Source: Streptomyces halobius
GTDB lineage: Bacteria > Actinomycetota > Actinomycetes > Streptomycetales > Streptomycetaceae
NCBI RefSeq assembly: GCF_023277745.1
Contig: NZ_CP086322.1
Coordinates: 6,572,001 to 6,636,000, forward strand
Length of the DNA: 64,000 nt
Reading direction: 5' to 3'
Below, piece after piece: positions 18,169 through 27,325 of this stretch. Below the pieces are notes generated by a model that did no database searches, was not told the origin of the DNA, and saw only the letters and a list, made by a program, of their open reading frames with translations. The position numbers and the translations under genes were made by a program. How positions within the stretch are numbered: position 1 is the stretch's first letter; the number at the start of each line of letters is the position of its first letter.

Positions 18169-19203
18169 ATGACGCAGAGTCCCGCCCGTCCCACTGGCCC
18201 CGGATCGGGCGTCCCGGTCACCGTCACCCTCGACGATGTCCGGGACGCCGCCGGGCGGCTGGCCGGCGTGGCACACCGCACGCCCGTACTGCGCTCCCGC
18301 ACCCTCGACGCGCTGGTGGGCGCCGAGGTCTTCGTCAAGTGCGAGAACTTCCAGCGGGCCGGGGCGTTCAAGTTCCGCGGCGCCTACAACGCCCTCTCGC
18401 GGCTGTCACCGGAGCAGCTGGCCCGTGGCGTCGTCGCCCACTCCTCCGGCAACCACGCCCAGGCGCTCGCCCTCGCCGCCCGGGAGCTCGGCAGCAACGC
18501 CGTCATCGTGATGCCCGAGGACTCCCCGCGGTCCAAGCGCGACGCCACCACCGGGTACGGCGCCGAGATCGTCGCCTACGACCGCTACACGGAGGACCGC
18601 GCCGCCCTCAGCCGACGGCTGGCCGAGGAACGCGGGCTGGCCCTGATCCCGCCCTACGACCATCCGCACATCATCGCCGGACAGGGCACCGCCGCCCTGG
18701 AGCTGATCGAGGAGACCGGTCCGCTGGACGCGCTGGTCGTACCGGTCGGTGGGGGCGGGCTGATGGCGGGCGCGGCCACCGCCGCCACCGCTCTGGTCCC
18801 CGGCATCCGCATGATCGGTGTGGAGCCGGAGGCGGGCGACGACACCAGGCGCTCCCTGGAGGCCGGGCACCGGGTCGCCATCCCCGTACCGCGTACCCTC
18901 GCGGACGGCCAGGCCGTCGAGACACCCGGCGAGCTGACCTTCCCGGTCGTCCAGCGGCTGGTCGAGCGCATCGTGCTGGTCGGCGACGACGAGATCCGCG
19001 CCGCCATGAAGCTGCTCTTCGAACGACTGAAGATCGTCAGCGAGCCGAGCGGTGCCAGCGCCCCGGCGGCCCTCCTGGCCGGGCGCATCGGCCCTCCCCC
19101 AGTGCCCGGACGGTCCGGGCGGTGCCCCCATCCGCCCCGTATCGGCGTGCTGGTCTCCGGCGGCAACATCGGCCTGGACCGCTTCCTGGAAGTGATGGGC
19201 TGA
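18169..19203 (+). CDS. PLP-dependent threonine dehydratase / serine racemase-type enzyme
   Basis: 344 residues, fold-type II PLP enzyme. The Schiff-base Lys is in GAFKFRGAYNAL, the substrate loop is AHSSGNHAQALALAA, and the phosphate-binding Gly loop is VPVGGGGLMAGAA. The C-terminal SEPSGASAPAALL and GVLVSGGNIGLDRF are conserved. It lacks the ACT domain of biosynthetic IlvA, so it is a catabolic or serine/hydroxyaspartate-type ammonia-lyase. Residues PPPVPGRSGRCPHPP interrupt the conserved C-terminal segment. They are encoded by a 40-bp repeat element (19093-19132) that matches two other elements in this window. ATG at 18169 lies 9 bp after the flavoprotein stop. Confidence 0.87.
   Translation: MTQSPARPTGPGSGVPVTVTLDDVRDAAGRLAGVAHRTPVLRSRTLDALVGAEVFVKCENFQRAGAFKFRGAYNALSRLSPEQLARGVVAHSSGNHAQALALAARELGSNAVIVMPEDSPRSKRDATTGYGAEIVAYDRYTEDRAALSRRLAEERGLALIPPYDHPHIIAGQGTAALELIEETGPLDALVVPVGGGGLMAGAATAATALVPGIRMIGVEPEAGDDTRRSLEAGHRVAIPVPRTLADGQAVETPGELTFPVVQRLVERIVLVGDDEIRAAMKLLFERLKIVSEPSGASAPAALLAGRIGPPPVPGRSGRCPHPPRIGVLVSGGNIGLDRFLEVMG
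19093..19132 (-). repeat. Short interspersed element, copy C, in frame inside the threonine-dehydratase gene
   Basis: Read on the minus strand the copy starts GATGGGGGCACC and ends GGGGGAGG, as do copies A and B. Its interior is a hairpin (GCCCGGACCGTCCGGGC) unlike theirs. It adds residues between GRIG and RIGVLVSGGN without breaking the frame. Confidence 0.7.
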
Positions 19204-19269
19204 CCCCGGCGGGGTCCCGCCGACGGCTCCGCGGCCGGGACTGTCCGACCCCGGCCGTAGAATTCACGC

Positions 19270-21186
19270 GTGGCAGGACGGATCAACGATGACGATGTGA
19301 AGGCGGTGCGGGACGCGGTCCCGATCGACGCCGTCGTATCCGAGTACCTCCAGCTCCGCAACGCCGGCGGCGGCAACCTCAAGGGCCTGTGCCCCTTCCA
19401 CGACGAGAAGTCCCCGTCGTTCCATGTGAGCCCCGCCAAGGGGCTCTACCACTGCTTCGGCTGCCAGGAGGGCGGCGACACCGTCGACTTCATCATGAAG
19501 ATCGACCACCTCTCCTTCGCCGAGACCATCGAGCGCCTCGCCTCCCAGGCCGGCGTCACCCTGCGCTACGAGGAGGGCGGCTACACCCCCGGCCGCCAGC
19601 AGGGCGAGCGCACCCGCCTGGTGGAGGCCCACAAGGCCGCCGCCCAGTTCTACGTCGAGCAGCTCGACGCGCCCGAGGCCGAGATCGCCCGGAAGTTCCT
19701 CGCCGAGCGCGGCTTCGACCAGGCCGCCGCCCAGCACTTCGGCGTCGGCTACAGCCCGGCCGGCTGGGACCACCTCACCCGCTTCCTGCGCGGCCGCGGT
19801 TTCAGCGACAAGGAGCTGATCCTCTCCGGCCTCGCCCAGGACAGCCGCAGCGGCAAGCCCATCGACCGCTTCCGCGGCCGGCTGATGTGGCCGATCCGCG
19901 ATATCGCCGGCGAGGTCGTCGGCTTCGGCGCCCGCAAGCTCCGCGACGACGACAACGGCCCCAAGTACCTCAACACCCCAGAGACCCCCATCTACCGCAA
20001 GTCCCAGGTCCTGTACGGCATCGACCTCGCCAAGAAGGAGATCGCCAGGACCAGCCGCGCCGTGGTCGTCGAGGGCTATACGGACGTCATGGCCTGCCAT
20101 CTGGCCGGCGTCACCACCGCCATCGCCACCTCCGGCACGGCGTTCGGCGAGGGCCACATCAAGATCCTCCGGCGGCTCCTGATGGACAACGCCCGCGCCG
20201 AGGTCGTCTTCACCTTCGACGGCGACGCGGCAGGCCAGAAGGCCGCCCTGCGCGCCTTCGAGGACGACCAGAAGTTCGCCGCCGAGACCTCCATCGCCAT
20301 CACCCCCGGCGGCATGGACCCCTGTGACCTGCGGCTCGTCAAGGGGGACGAGGCGGTCGCCGGCCTTGTCGAGTCCCGCACCCCGCTCTTCGAGTTCGCG
20401 CTGCGCCATGTCGTCTCCCAGCACAACCTCGACACCACCGTCGGCCGCGCCGCCGCCCTCGACGAGGCGGCGCCCATCGTCGCCCGCATCAAGAACAGCT
20501 CCATCCAGCACGAATCCGCCGTCCAGCTGGCCGGCATGCTCGGCATCCTGGACACCCAGTTCGTGGTCAAACGCGTCGCCCAGCTCGCCCGCTGGGCCCG
20601 CGAGCGCGGCCGTGACGGCGGCCCCGGGCCGGGCCGTCAGCAGCACCGCGCCCCGGCCCCCGCCCCCGAGGAGGCCCGCCCCGCGCCTCCCCGCGGCCCC
20701 GCCCTCAACCTCCGCAGCCCCGCCCACCGCGTCGAGCGGGAGCTGCTGAAGCTCGCCCTCCAGCGCCCCGACCTGGTCTCCCCGGCTTTCGACGCCTACG
20801 GGGCCGATGAGTTCACCGCCCCGCCCTACGCCACCGTCCGCCAGTGCATCGAGGACGCCGGCGGCACCACGGCCGGCGCCGCCGACACCGGATACGTCGC
20901 CCGGGTCCGCGACGCCGCCCCCGACGACACCGTCCGCGCCATGGTCACCGAGCTCACCGTCGAACCGCTGCACACCCGCCGCGAGCCCGACGAGGCATAC
21001 GCCGGCGTCCAGTTGGTCGCGGTCCGCCTCGCCGCCGTCAACCAGCGGGTATCCGAAATCCGCGGCACCCTCCAGCGCCTCGGCCCGCACGCCGACCCCC
21101 AGCACCTCGCCGCCGTCCAGAACGAACTGTGGGTGCTCCAGCAGTACGGCCAGTCCCTGCGCGAACGGGGCTACGCGGCGCTCTAG
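19270..21186 (+). CDS. dnaG: DNA primase
   Basis: 638 residues. The N-terminal zinc ribbon is complete (GLCPFHDEKSPSF then YHCFGCQEGGD). The TOPRIM catalytic core is visible: VVVEGYTDVMACHLAG near residue 265, then FTFDGDAAGQKAALRAFE. GMDPCDLRLVKGD follows. The C-terminal helicase-binding domain is present, joined by a Pro/Ala-rich linker (about residues 455-480). It makes RNA primers at the replication fork. Length is typical of Streptomyces. GTG at 19270 is the natural start since the fold begins INDDDVKAVRDAVPIDAVV. The dnaG-then-sigma order is the conserved Streptomyces arrangement. Confidence 0.95.
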   Translation: MAGRINDDDVKAVRDAVPIDAVVSEYLQLRNAGGGNLKGLCPFHDEKSPSFHVSPAKGLYHCFGCQEGGDTVDFIMKIDHLSFAETIERLASQAGVTLRYEEGGYTPGRQQGERTRLVEAHKAAAQFYVEQLDAPEAEIARKFLAERGFDQAAAQHFGVGYSPAGWDHLTRFLRGRGFSDKELILSGLAQDSRSGKPIDRFRGRLMWPIRDIAGEVVGFGARKLRDDDNGPKYLNTPETPIYRKSQVLYGIDLAKKEIARTSRAVVVEGYTDVMACHLAGVTTAIATSGTAFGEGHIKILRRLLMDNARAEVVFTFDGDAAGQKAALRAFEDDQKFAAETSIAITPGGMDPCDLRLVKGDEAVAGLVESRTPLFEFALRHVVSQHNLDTTVGRAAALDEAAPIVARIKNSSIQHESAVQLAGMLGILDTQFVVKRVAQLARWARERGRDGGPGPGRQQHRAPAPAPEEARPAPPRGPALNLRSPAHRVERELLKLALQRPDLVSPAFDAYGADEFTAPPYATVRQCIEDAGGTTAGAADTGYVARVRDAAPDDTVRAMVTELTVEPLHTRREPDEAYAGVQLVAVRLAAVNQRVSEIRGTLQRLGPHADPQHLAAVQNELWVLQQYGQSLRERGYAAL

Positions 21187-21316
21187 AGCGCCGCGTGGGA
21201 CACGGCGCACCACCCCTCCCCACGCCCCGCCGTAGCCGCCCGGTCACGGACCGGACTCAAAAAGTGGTCGCACGCCCCTCGTGGCGGGAGTGTGTCGTAC
21301 CCCACACTGAGGAGCG

Positions 21317-22591
21317 GTGCCTGAGTCCTCGGAGCGCGGCGGATCCGGTCACACCGACCGTGGATCCGCCGCGGAACCGCTCGCGACGTACGGGACGGTC
21401 AGCGGCTCGGCCGCGGCCGTTCCCGACCTTTCTGCCGCCCCAGCTGCGATCACCCTGGAGGTCGCCCCCGTGCAGACCCAGACCCTCCCCGATGCGTCGG
21501 CCCTCTCAGAGACGGCCGTGTCCGAGCCCGTCATCCGCGACCATCCCCTGGCCCGTGCCGTACCGCCGGAGCCGATCGTGGAGCCGGTCACCGTGCCGCA
21601 GCAGGCCGGACCGCCCGCCGTCGAGACGCTCACCGAGGAGGTCACGGTCCAGCCGTCGCCTCGCCCCGAAACGGGCGGACCGTCCGCCGATCTCTTCCGC
21701 CAGTACCTCCGCGAGATCGGCCGGATCCCGCTGCTGTCCGCCGCCGAGGAAGTCGAGCTCGCGCGCCGCGTCGAGGCCGGCCTGTTCGCCGAGGTGAAGC
21801 TCACCGACACCCCCGACCTATCCTCCCAACTCGCCTTCGACCTGGACAAGTTGGTGGTCCTCGGGCGGATGGCCAAACGCCGCCTCATCGAGGCCAACCT
21901 GCGTCTGGTGGTCTCCGTCGCCAAGCGCTACGTCGGCCGCGGGCTGACCATGCTCGACCTCGTCCAGGAGGGAAACCTCGGACTGATCCGCGCCGTCGAG
22001 AAATTCGACTACGCCCGCGGCTACAAGTTCTCCACCTATGCCACCTGGTGGATCCGTCAGGCCATGTCCCGCGCCCTCGCCGACCAGGCCCGCACCATCC
22101 GCGTCCCGGTCCATGTCGTCGAACTGATCAACCGCGTGGTGCGCGTCCAGCGCCGGATGCTGCAGGAGCGGGGCTACGAACCGACTCCCCAGGAGGTCGC
22201 CGCCCATCTCGACCTCACCGAGGAACGCGTCAGCGAGGTCCTGCGGCTCGCCCAGGAGCCGGTATCCCTGCACGCTCCCGTGGGCGAGGAGGAAGACGTC
22301 GCGCTCGGCGATCTCATCGAGGACGGCGACGCCACCTCACCCGCCGAGTCCGCCGCGTTCCTGCTGCTCCGCGAACACCTCGACGCGGTGCTGTCCACCC
22401 TCGGCGAACGCGAACGCAAGGTCGTCCAGCTCCGCTACGGCCTGGCCGACGGCCGCCCCCGCACCCTTGAGGAGATCGGCCGCATCTTCGGCGTCACCCG
22501 CGAACGCATCCGCCAGATCGAGTCCAAGACCCTCAACAAACTCCGCGATCACGCTTTCGCGGACCAGCTCCGGGGGTATCTGGACTACTAG
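21317..22591 (+). CDS. hrdA: Sigma-70 family RNA polymerase sigma factor, HrdA-like
   Basis: 424 residues if GTG 21317 is used. After a ~110-residue Pro/Ala/Val-rich extension come region 1.2 ([20 protein letters not shown]), region 2 ([39 protein letters not shown]), region 3 and region 4.2 ([20 protein letters not shown]). This is a principal-type (group 1/2) factor lacking the long region 1.1 of HrdB. The position right after dnaG points to HrdA. A second in-frame GTG at 21470 has a much better ribosome site (GGAGGT seven bases upstream), would give a 373-residue protein and may be the true start. Confidence 0.85.
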   Translation: MPESSERGGSGHTDRGSAAEPLATYGTVSGSAAAVPDLSAAPAAITLEVAPVQTQTLPDASALSETAVSEPVIRDHPLARAVPPEPIVEPVTVPQQAGPPAVETLTEEVTVQPSPRPETGGPSADLFRQYLREIGRIPLLSAAEEVELARRVEAGLFAEVKLTDTPDLSSQLAFDLDKLVVLGRMAKRRLIEANLRLVVSVAKRYVGRGLTMLDLVQEGNLGLIRAVEKFDYARGYKFSTYATWWIRQAMSRALADQARTIRVPVHVVELINRVVRVQRRMLQERGYEPTPQEVAAHLDLTEERVSEVLRLAQEPVSLHAPVGEEEDVALGDLIEDGDATSPAESAAFLLLREHLDAVLSTLGERERKVVQLRYGLADGRPRTLEEIGRIFGVTRERIRQIESKTLNKLRDHAFADQLRGYLDY

Positions 22592-22605
22592 GCCCCGGGC
22601 TTGGC

Positions 22606-22622
22606 GTCCGGCCAGGCCGGAC
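22606..22622. terminator. Hairpin between convergent hrdA-like and sugar-kinase genes
   Basis: GTCCGGCC-A-GGCCGGAC forms a compact stem between two converging genes. There is no T-run, as is usual in Streptomyces. Confidence 0.45.
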
Positions 22623-22635
22623 CCGCCCCGCCCGT

Positions 22636-24117
22636 TTACGGCTCCCGCTGGAACGCCCCCGGGTAGGCGTCGTCGCGCACCGCCAGATACTGCTGCCGTA
22701 CGGCCTGCCCGACCGGCAGTTCCTCGCCCGGCTCGAAGATCTGGCTCGCGGCCGCCGGCCACTCCGGTGGGTCGACCCACGCGGATGCGCCGCCCGGCCC
22801 GGGTTCCGCGCCGGCGGCCGGGAGGAGCGTGCCGTGCGCGACACCCAGCGCCCATGCGGCCTGCCGGGCCGCGCCCAGGGCCGCGTACTCCGCGGGCTGC
22901 GGCACCACGACCTGCACCCCGAACAGCCCCGGCGCCGCCGCCTGCACCGCGCCCAGCTCCGCGGCCGGGCCCAGCAGGAACACCCGGCGCACCACCACAC
23001 CCCGCCCGCGCAGCACATCCAGGGCGTCCGCGAGCCCGCAGAGCATGCCCTCCACGGCCGCCCGCGCCACGTGCTCCGGCTTCATGCTCTCCCGGCGCAT
23101 CCCGTGCAACGATCCGGCGGTGTGCGGCAGATGCGGCGTTCGCTCACCCTCCAGATACGGCAGCAGCACCATGCCGCGCGCACCGGGCGACGACTTCAGC
23201 GCCAGCGCGGACAGCCCCTCCAGATCCGTCCCCAGCATCTCGGCCGTACCGCGCAGCACCCGCACCGCGTTGGTGGTGTGCACCACCGGCAGATGCCGGC
23301 CCGTCGCGTCCGCGAACGAGGTGATGGTGCCCGTCGGGTCGGCCAGCGCCTCGTGATGGATCCCGAAGACGGACCCCGAGGCGCCCAGCGACACCACGGC
23401 GTCGCCCTCCCCGACGCCCAGCCCGAAGGCGGCCGCCATCGTCTCGCCCGTACCCGCGGAGATCAGCAGCCCCTCGGGGGTGAAGCCGGCCGTCCCCGAC
23501 GGCCCCAGCACCTCCGGCAGCCGCACCTGATGGCCCAGCGCCAGCTCCACCAGATCCGGCCGGTACGACTCGGTCGCCGCCGACCAGAATCCGGTCGCCG
23601 AGGCGCCGCCACGGTCCGTCGTACGCCGCGCCGGCCGCCCCAGCAGCTGCCACGCCAGCCAGTCGTGCGGCTGCATGACCTCCGCGATCCGGGCCGCGTT
23701 CGCCGGCTCGGTACGCGCCAGCCAGCGCAGCTTCGTCACCAGATGCGCCGCCTGCGGCACCGCCCCGACGGCCTGCGCCCACGCGGACCGCCCGCCCAGC
23801 GAGTCGATCAGATCCGCGGCCGCGCCCTGCGCCCGCTTGTCATTGCCGAGCAGCGCCGGCCGTACGAGATTGCCGTCGGCGTCCAGCGGCACCAGCCCGT
23901 GCTGCTGCGCCGAGACGCCGATGGCCTGCACCCCTTCGAGCAGCCCGCCGCCGGCGGCCTCGCCGAGCGACATCAGCCAGGCTTGTGGGTCGGCCTCCGG
24001 CCCCTTCTCGACGGGGTGTGGCGCGTACCCCTGCCTGATGACGGCACCCGTGTCCGCATCGCAGACGACGATTCGTGTGCTCTCGGACGAACTGTCCAAC
24101 CCGGCGACTTTCCCCAT
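22636..24117 (-). CDS. FGGY-family carbohydrate kinase (xylulokinase-like)
   Basis: 493 residues. The N-terminal actin-like ATPase lobe begins VAGLDSSSESTRIVVCDADT, and ISAQQHG-type substrate contacts follow (AIGVSAQQHGLVPLD). The second lobe has the ATP-binding loops ISAGTGETMAAAFGLG and SLGASGSVFGIH. FGGY signature 2 corresponds to RRVFLLGPAAELGAVQ and the closing YAALGAARQAAWALG. The arrangement is closest to xylulokinases, but substrate cannot be fixed without alignment. ATG at 24117. No other sugar gene adjoins it. Confidence 0.82.
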   Translation of the reverse strand: MGKVAGLDSSSESTRIVVCDADTGAVIRQGYAPHPVEKGPEADPQAWLMSLGEAAGGGLLEGVQAIGVSAQQHGLVPLDADGNLVRPALLGNDKRAQGAAADLIDSLGGRSAWAQAVGAVPQAAHLVTKLRWLARTEPANAARIAEVMQPHDWLAWQLLGRPARRTTDRGGASATGFWSAATESYRPDLVELALGHQVRLPEVLGPSGTAGFTPEGLLISAGTGETMAAAFGLGVGEGDAVVSLGASGSVFGIHHEALADPTGTITSFADATGRHLPVVHTTNAVRVLRGTAEMLGTDLEGLSALALKSSPGARGMVLLPYLEGERTPHLPHTAGSLHGMRRESMKPEHVARAAVEGMLCGLADALDVLRGRGVVVRRVFLLGPAAELGAVQAAAPGLFGVQVVVPQPAEYAALGAARQAAWALGVAHGTLLPAAGAEPGPGGASAWVDPPEWPAAASQIFEPGEELPVGQAVRQQYLAVRDDAYPGAFQREP

Positions 24118-24226
24118 GGACCCAGATGATGCCCCATGGGACGCATAAGGAGAGAGTCAGGGTTTGCCCGGACACGCCGTGTCGACGGTCCGGGGCGGTG
24201 CAGGCGGGGGCGGAGCGGCCGGTCGC

Positions 24227-24526
24227 TCAGGTGTTGCTGGTGCCCCAGTCGTCCTCATCGTTGGCCCGCTGCTCCCGCAGCGAGCGGACCCGGTCGCTGA
24301 CGGGGCCGGGCAGCCGGTCGCCGACCTTGGCCGAAACTTTGTCAAAGGCCCTGGCCGCGGCCTCGCGCCCGGTCAGCGAGACGGTCTCGACACTGTTGCG
24401 GACCGTGGGGTTCTGCGCGACCCGCTGTGCGCTCTTGCGCAGCTGCTCATACCGCTCCCGGCCGGCCCGCGTACCCAGCACGTAGCCGATGCCCAGTCCC
24501 GCGATGAACGTGAGCCGGTAGCGCAT
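24227..24526 (-). CDS. Small single-span membrane protein, YtxH-like
   Basis: 99 residues. One N-terminal membrane segment with Gly motifs (LTFIAGLGIGYVLGTRAGRE) is followed by a charged, probably helical tail (YEQLRKSAQRVAQNP ... DRVRSLREQRANDEDD). This is the pattern of YtxH-type and related actinobacterial stress-linked proteins of unknown function. ATG at 24526 is chosen because the hydrophobic segment begins there. An open frame continues upstream but is not protein-like. It diverges from the tRNA genes. Confidence 0.7.
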   Translation of the reverse strand: MRYRLTFIAGLGIGYVLGTRAGRERYEQLRKSAQRVAQNPTVRNSVETVSLTGREAAARAFDKVSAKVGDRLPGPVSDRVRSLREQRANDEDDWGTSNT

Positions 24527-24590
24527 GGCTCCACCCTTCCCTGTCGTCGGTCTCGCTCGGTGCCGTGCGCCTACCCTCCGGCGCCCGAGA

Positions 24591-24603
24591 TCACCTGAGG
24601 TGA
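24591..24603. promoter_or_regulatory. Small palindrome in the divergent region before the tRNA-Asn genes
   Basis: TCACC-TGA-GGTGA is a perfect inverted repeat, and ACCTGAGG is repeated at 24593 and 24603. A TTGGCG element (24620) and a TAAT-containing -10-like region (24646) follow before the tRNAs. Function inferred only. Confidence 0.3.
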
Positions 24604-24716
24604 CCTGAGGCGATACCGATTGGCGGAGCACCCCCCTGCTTGCGCTAATGTATGTGTCGCAGCGAGCGCGTGCCGTCCGGAAGACCGGACAGCAGTGCAT
24701 TCGAGGCACAGAGCAA

Positions 24717-24789
24717 TCCCCTGTAGCTCAATTGGCAGAGCAGCCGGCTGTTAACCGGCAGGTTACTGGTTCGAGTCCAGTCGGGGGAG
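24717..24789 (+). tRNA. tRNA-Asn (GTT)
   Basis: 73 nt cloverleaf. The acceptor stem TCCCCTG pairs with CGGGGGA. The anticodon stem-loop CCGGCTGTTAACCGG carries GTT, and GGTTCGAGTCC forms the T arm. No CCA is encoded. Confidence 0.95.
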
Positions 24790-24794
24790 CTCAA

Positions 24795-24867
24795 TCCCCT
24801 GTAGCTCAATTGGCAGAGCATTCGGCTGTTAACCGGAGGGTTACTGGTTCGAGTCCAGTCGGGGGAG
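24795..24867 (+). tRNA. tRNA-Asn (GTT), second copy
   Basis: Near-identical to the first copy and separated from it by 5 nt. Differences are confined to the bases flanking the anticodon stem (ATTCGG and CGGAGG), where the stem keeps fewer pairs. It is presumably co-transcribed with the first copy. Confidence 0.95.
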
Positions 24868-24877
24868 CAGAGGAACG

Positions 24878-24904
24878 AGGACCCCGGGAAGGGGTCCTTT
24901 TTCT
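24878..24904 (+). terminator. Rho-independent terminator of the tRNA-Asn pair
   Basis: AGGACCCC-GGGAA-GGGGTCCT stem-loop followed directly by a run of T residues. Confidence 0.9.
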
Positions 24905-25017
24905 TGTGCCGTGGAACCGAACCGCCGGTGATCCAAGTCCTCTTGGGCGTGCCTCGTCGCGCGACGAGGCCCCTCACGGGCAGCAGATCGTATGAGCGGC
25001 TATGCTGCGGCACACGG

Positions 25018-25035
25018 CGCGCACATTTGTGCGCG
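25018..25035. promoter_or_regulatory. Palindrome upstream of the CAT tRNA
   Basis: CGCGCACA-TT-TGTGCGCG is perfect and ends 12 bp before the tRNA 5' end, downstream of a TATGCT -10-like hexamer (25001-25006). It may be a processing hairpin or an operator. Confidence 0.35.
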
Positions 25036-25047
25036 ACGCGCCGTGGA

Positions 25048-25121
25048 GGGGCGGTAGCTCAGCCGGTTAGAGCAGCGGACTCATAATCCGTCGGCCGTGG
25101 GTTCGAGTCCCACCCGCCCCA
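25048..25121 (+). tRNA. tRNA with CAT anticodon (Ile2 or elongator Met); probable integration site
   Basis: 74 nt. The acceptor GGGGCGG pairs with CCGCCCC, the anticodon loop is CTCATAA, and the T arm is GGTTCGAGTCC. CCA follows in the DNA (25122-25124). CAT is read either as elongator Met or, after lysidine modification, as Ile2. The GCAGCGGACTCATAATCCG anticodon region looks more like Ile2, but I cannot settle it. The frame of the adjacent integrase relic runs through it on the other strand. Confidence 0.9.
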
Positions 25122-26654
25122 CCACTCGGCCCAGGTGCAGAACCGATCTGACCTGGGCATACGGTGCCCCGGCTGGTCTGGCCCGGCCGGGGCTTCGTGC
25201 CGTCCAGGGCCGGCTGCGTGAGCAGCGGCGGTGCCGGAGGGTGTTGCCCGGCGGGCCCGGGGGACCAGCTTGGCGGCCCTGTCGGCGACCTCACGGTCGA
25301 CCTGCGGCAAGAGGCTCGTGTAGGTGTCCGAGGTCAGCGTGACCTGGGAGTGCCGCAGCGTTTCCTTGATCGTATGGAGATCGCCGCCGGCACGTGGATG
25401 AGAGCCGCCGCCACGTGGCGCAGATCCCGCAGACTGATCGGCGGCAGGTGGGTCGTGGCGCAGATGCGACGGAAGGTGTTTGAAAACGGTCTCAGGGTGC
25501 AGCCACGAGTCATCCTCCTGCGTGAAGATCTTGCTGCGTGAAGATCTTGCCGGTGTCCTTCCACGCCGCGCCCCACTTGAGCCGCTTCTTGTTCTGCCGC
25601 GCCCGGTGCGCCCGCAGGGCCTCCACCGTCTCGCCGTCGAGCGAGATCGTGCCCCGCTCCCGACCGTCTTCGGCTCCGACTCGTACGACTCCCGGTTGTC
25701 CACGACGATCGCCTTGGAGGGGTCAGCAGACCGCGGTCGAGGTCGGTGTCCGTCCAGCCCTGCCCCACGCCCTCACCGCGCCGCAGACCGCGATGCGCTA
25801 TCAGATGGAAGAAGGCGTGGAGCCGGTCCTCCACAGCGGCGTCCAGAAAGACACCGAGCTGCTCCGGGGGCCACACCATGACCGGACTCGGCTTCACTCC
25901 CGTCGCCCGCCACCGCTCCACCCGCTCGTCGGTCCACAGCAGCGCCTTGGGCCGCTTGCCCGACGCTCGACGTGGGAGGCGGGGTTGAACGTGATGAGCT
26001 GCTGAGTGATGGCGGCGTTCAGAGCGGCCCGCAGCGTCCGCCGGATACTCTGCCGTGTCGCCGGACCGGTGATCTTGCGGAACGGCTTCATCTGAACGCC
26101 AGCCGGGCCCGCTCCTCGGCCAGCCTCGCGCGCTCAGCGGCAGGCGGTCGACTGCGCTTGCCCCACTTGCAGCGGGCGGCCTGCTCGCGGCGAGCATCGT
26201 TCTCCGCCGTGATGACCTCGTAGTCGTCCGCGATCCCGTCGAACATCTCCACCAAGTGGTTGATGTTGAGGCGTTCGAGCCGATGGTCCCCGATGCGCGG
26301 CTCGAGGCGGACGCGGATGTGCGACTCATAGCCACTGGTCGTCGTTCTGCGGGTCTTTTTCGACGCGAGCCACATATCCAGCCACTCGCCGACGGTAAGG
26401 CGCGAGGTGAGCGTCTGGCCCGTGACGAACCGTCGGCGGGTCTCCTCCCTGTCCGGGAGCGGGGCCTTGTCCGCGGCCATGGTCTCCAGAAGGTCGGCTA
26501 TGCGCCTGCGCCCCTCGTCGTCGCTGTCCGGCAGCGCGAGGAGCCCTCGCACATGGTCGAGGTCGTCCTGGGCCTCGGTCTCAACGACGATGTGGTGCAC
26601 CCTCGCGTTTTCCCGCCGCGGCGAGGAGGTGCCGCTGACCACGACTGAGCTCAC
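25059..26654 (-). pseudogene. Tyrosine site-specific integrase, broken by several frameshifts
   Basis: Read from right to left, pieces in different frames rebuild one actinobacterial integrase. The core-binding domain is at about 26600-26100 (LTVGEWLDMWLASKKTRRTT, LNINHLVEMFDGIADDYEVI). The next piece is 26091-25970 (TGPATRQSIRRTLRAALNAA). The catalytic domain then starts (FHLIAHRGLRRGEGVGQGW, first Arg) at about 25980-25730, with YESEPKTVGSGA near 25680. IFTQEDDSWLHPETVF, ISLRDLRH (second Arg) and RHSQVTLTSDTYTSLLP (catalytic Tyr) lie at about 25530-25310. The final frame continues through the tRNA and stops at 25059, ending WGGWDSNPRPTDYESAAL. At least four frame changes make it inactive. 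Confidence 0.85.
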
Positions 26655-26671
26655 GGCGGCAGCACCGCCGG

Positions 26672-26925
26672 GGCGCCTCCCACGCCTCGGAGCGCCGCAT
26701 GCCCTTCAACCAGCCGACGTAGGAAACTTGTTCTCGTGCCGTCAGCCCTGGGACGCATTCGACGTGCTGTGGGAGCCAGGACACGTGCCGCCTGTAGGTC
26801 TTCACATCGGTTCGCCGAGTGGTGGCCTGGTTCCCGTAGCTGACGATGCCCTCGTCAGGGCGCTGCATGGAGGCCGTGAGGCTGAGCACCGTGCTCTTGC
26901 CCGTGCGATCGGGGGCTACCGGTGA
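26672..26925 (-). pseudogene. ABC-transporter ATPase fragment
   Basis: The fragment starts inside a degenerate Walker A (APDRTGKSTVLSLTASMQRP). It continues through the Q-loop region (VSWLPQHVECVPGLTAREQV, SYVGWLKGMRRSEAWEA) and then stops making sense. The first Walker A glycines are replaced, no start codon is present, and the signature and Walker B halves are missing. Only about 75 residues remain. Confidence 0.7.
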
Positions 26926-27060
26926 TTGGCCATCCTTTCGAATGCCGCTCCGGGCGGGGCTGGGTGGCGAGTGTCAGCTTCTAGCCGTCAGCCGTGCTCC
27001 GGGACTGCCGAGCCGTCGGCGGTACTCGGTAAATTCTGGCTCCGGGCGACCGAACGTGAG

Positions 27061-27303
27061 TTGGTGGAGACACCGTTGAAGTCGGCGTGCACCTTGCGGG
27101 CGATGTCGTCGATCATCTTCACGCTGGTGGGCATGCTGTCAGTGGTCGGCGGTGAGGACGGAAAGCCCGTAGTCGTGTCCCCCTCCGGTGAACGCGCCGA
27201 CGCTGTGCACTCGCCACCCGCCACCGGTGCGTTGCAGCCACCCGTTCTTGACATGGACCGTCGCCTCGCTCGGCGCGTCGGCGGGCACACCCCATCGCTG
27301 GGG
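27061..27303 (-). pseudogene. C-terminal fragment of a class-A beta-lactamase-like serine hydrolase
   Basis: One frame reads QRWGVPADAPSEATVHVKNG, then WLQRTGGGWRVHSVGAFTGG and HDYGLSVLTADH before a stop. The next frame continues SMPTSVKMIDDIARKVHADF, the usual last helix. These are the KTG-like and C-terminal parts of actinobacterial beta-lactamase-related hydrolases. The nucleophile half is absent and a one-base shift splits what is left. Confidence 0.7.
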
Positions 27304-27325
27304 TTCACATCGTGGCGTGGCTGGC

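Noticed and set aside
19264..21213. A 649-residue open frame on the minus strand opposite dnaG
   Set aside because: It is the antisense shadow of dnaG, caused by high third-position GC. It is Gly/Ala/Val/Glu-rich with no recognisable motif, while the plus strand encodes a complete primase.
24717..24867. Near-identical 73-bp units resembling a repeat array or CRISPR
   Set aside because: Both fold as tRNA-Asn with complete arms; there are only two copies with a 5-nt spacer and no cas genes. No CRISPR-like array was seen anywhere in the window.
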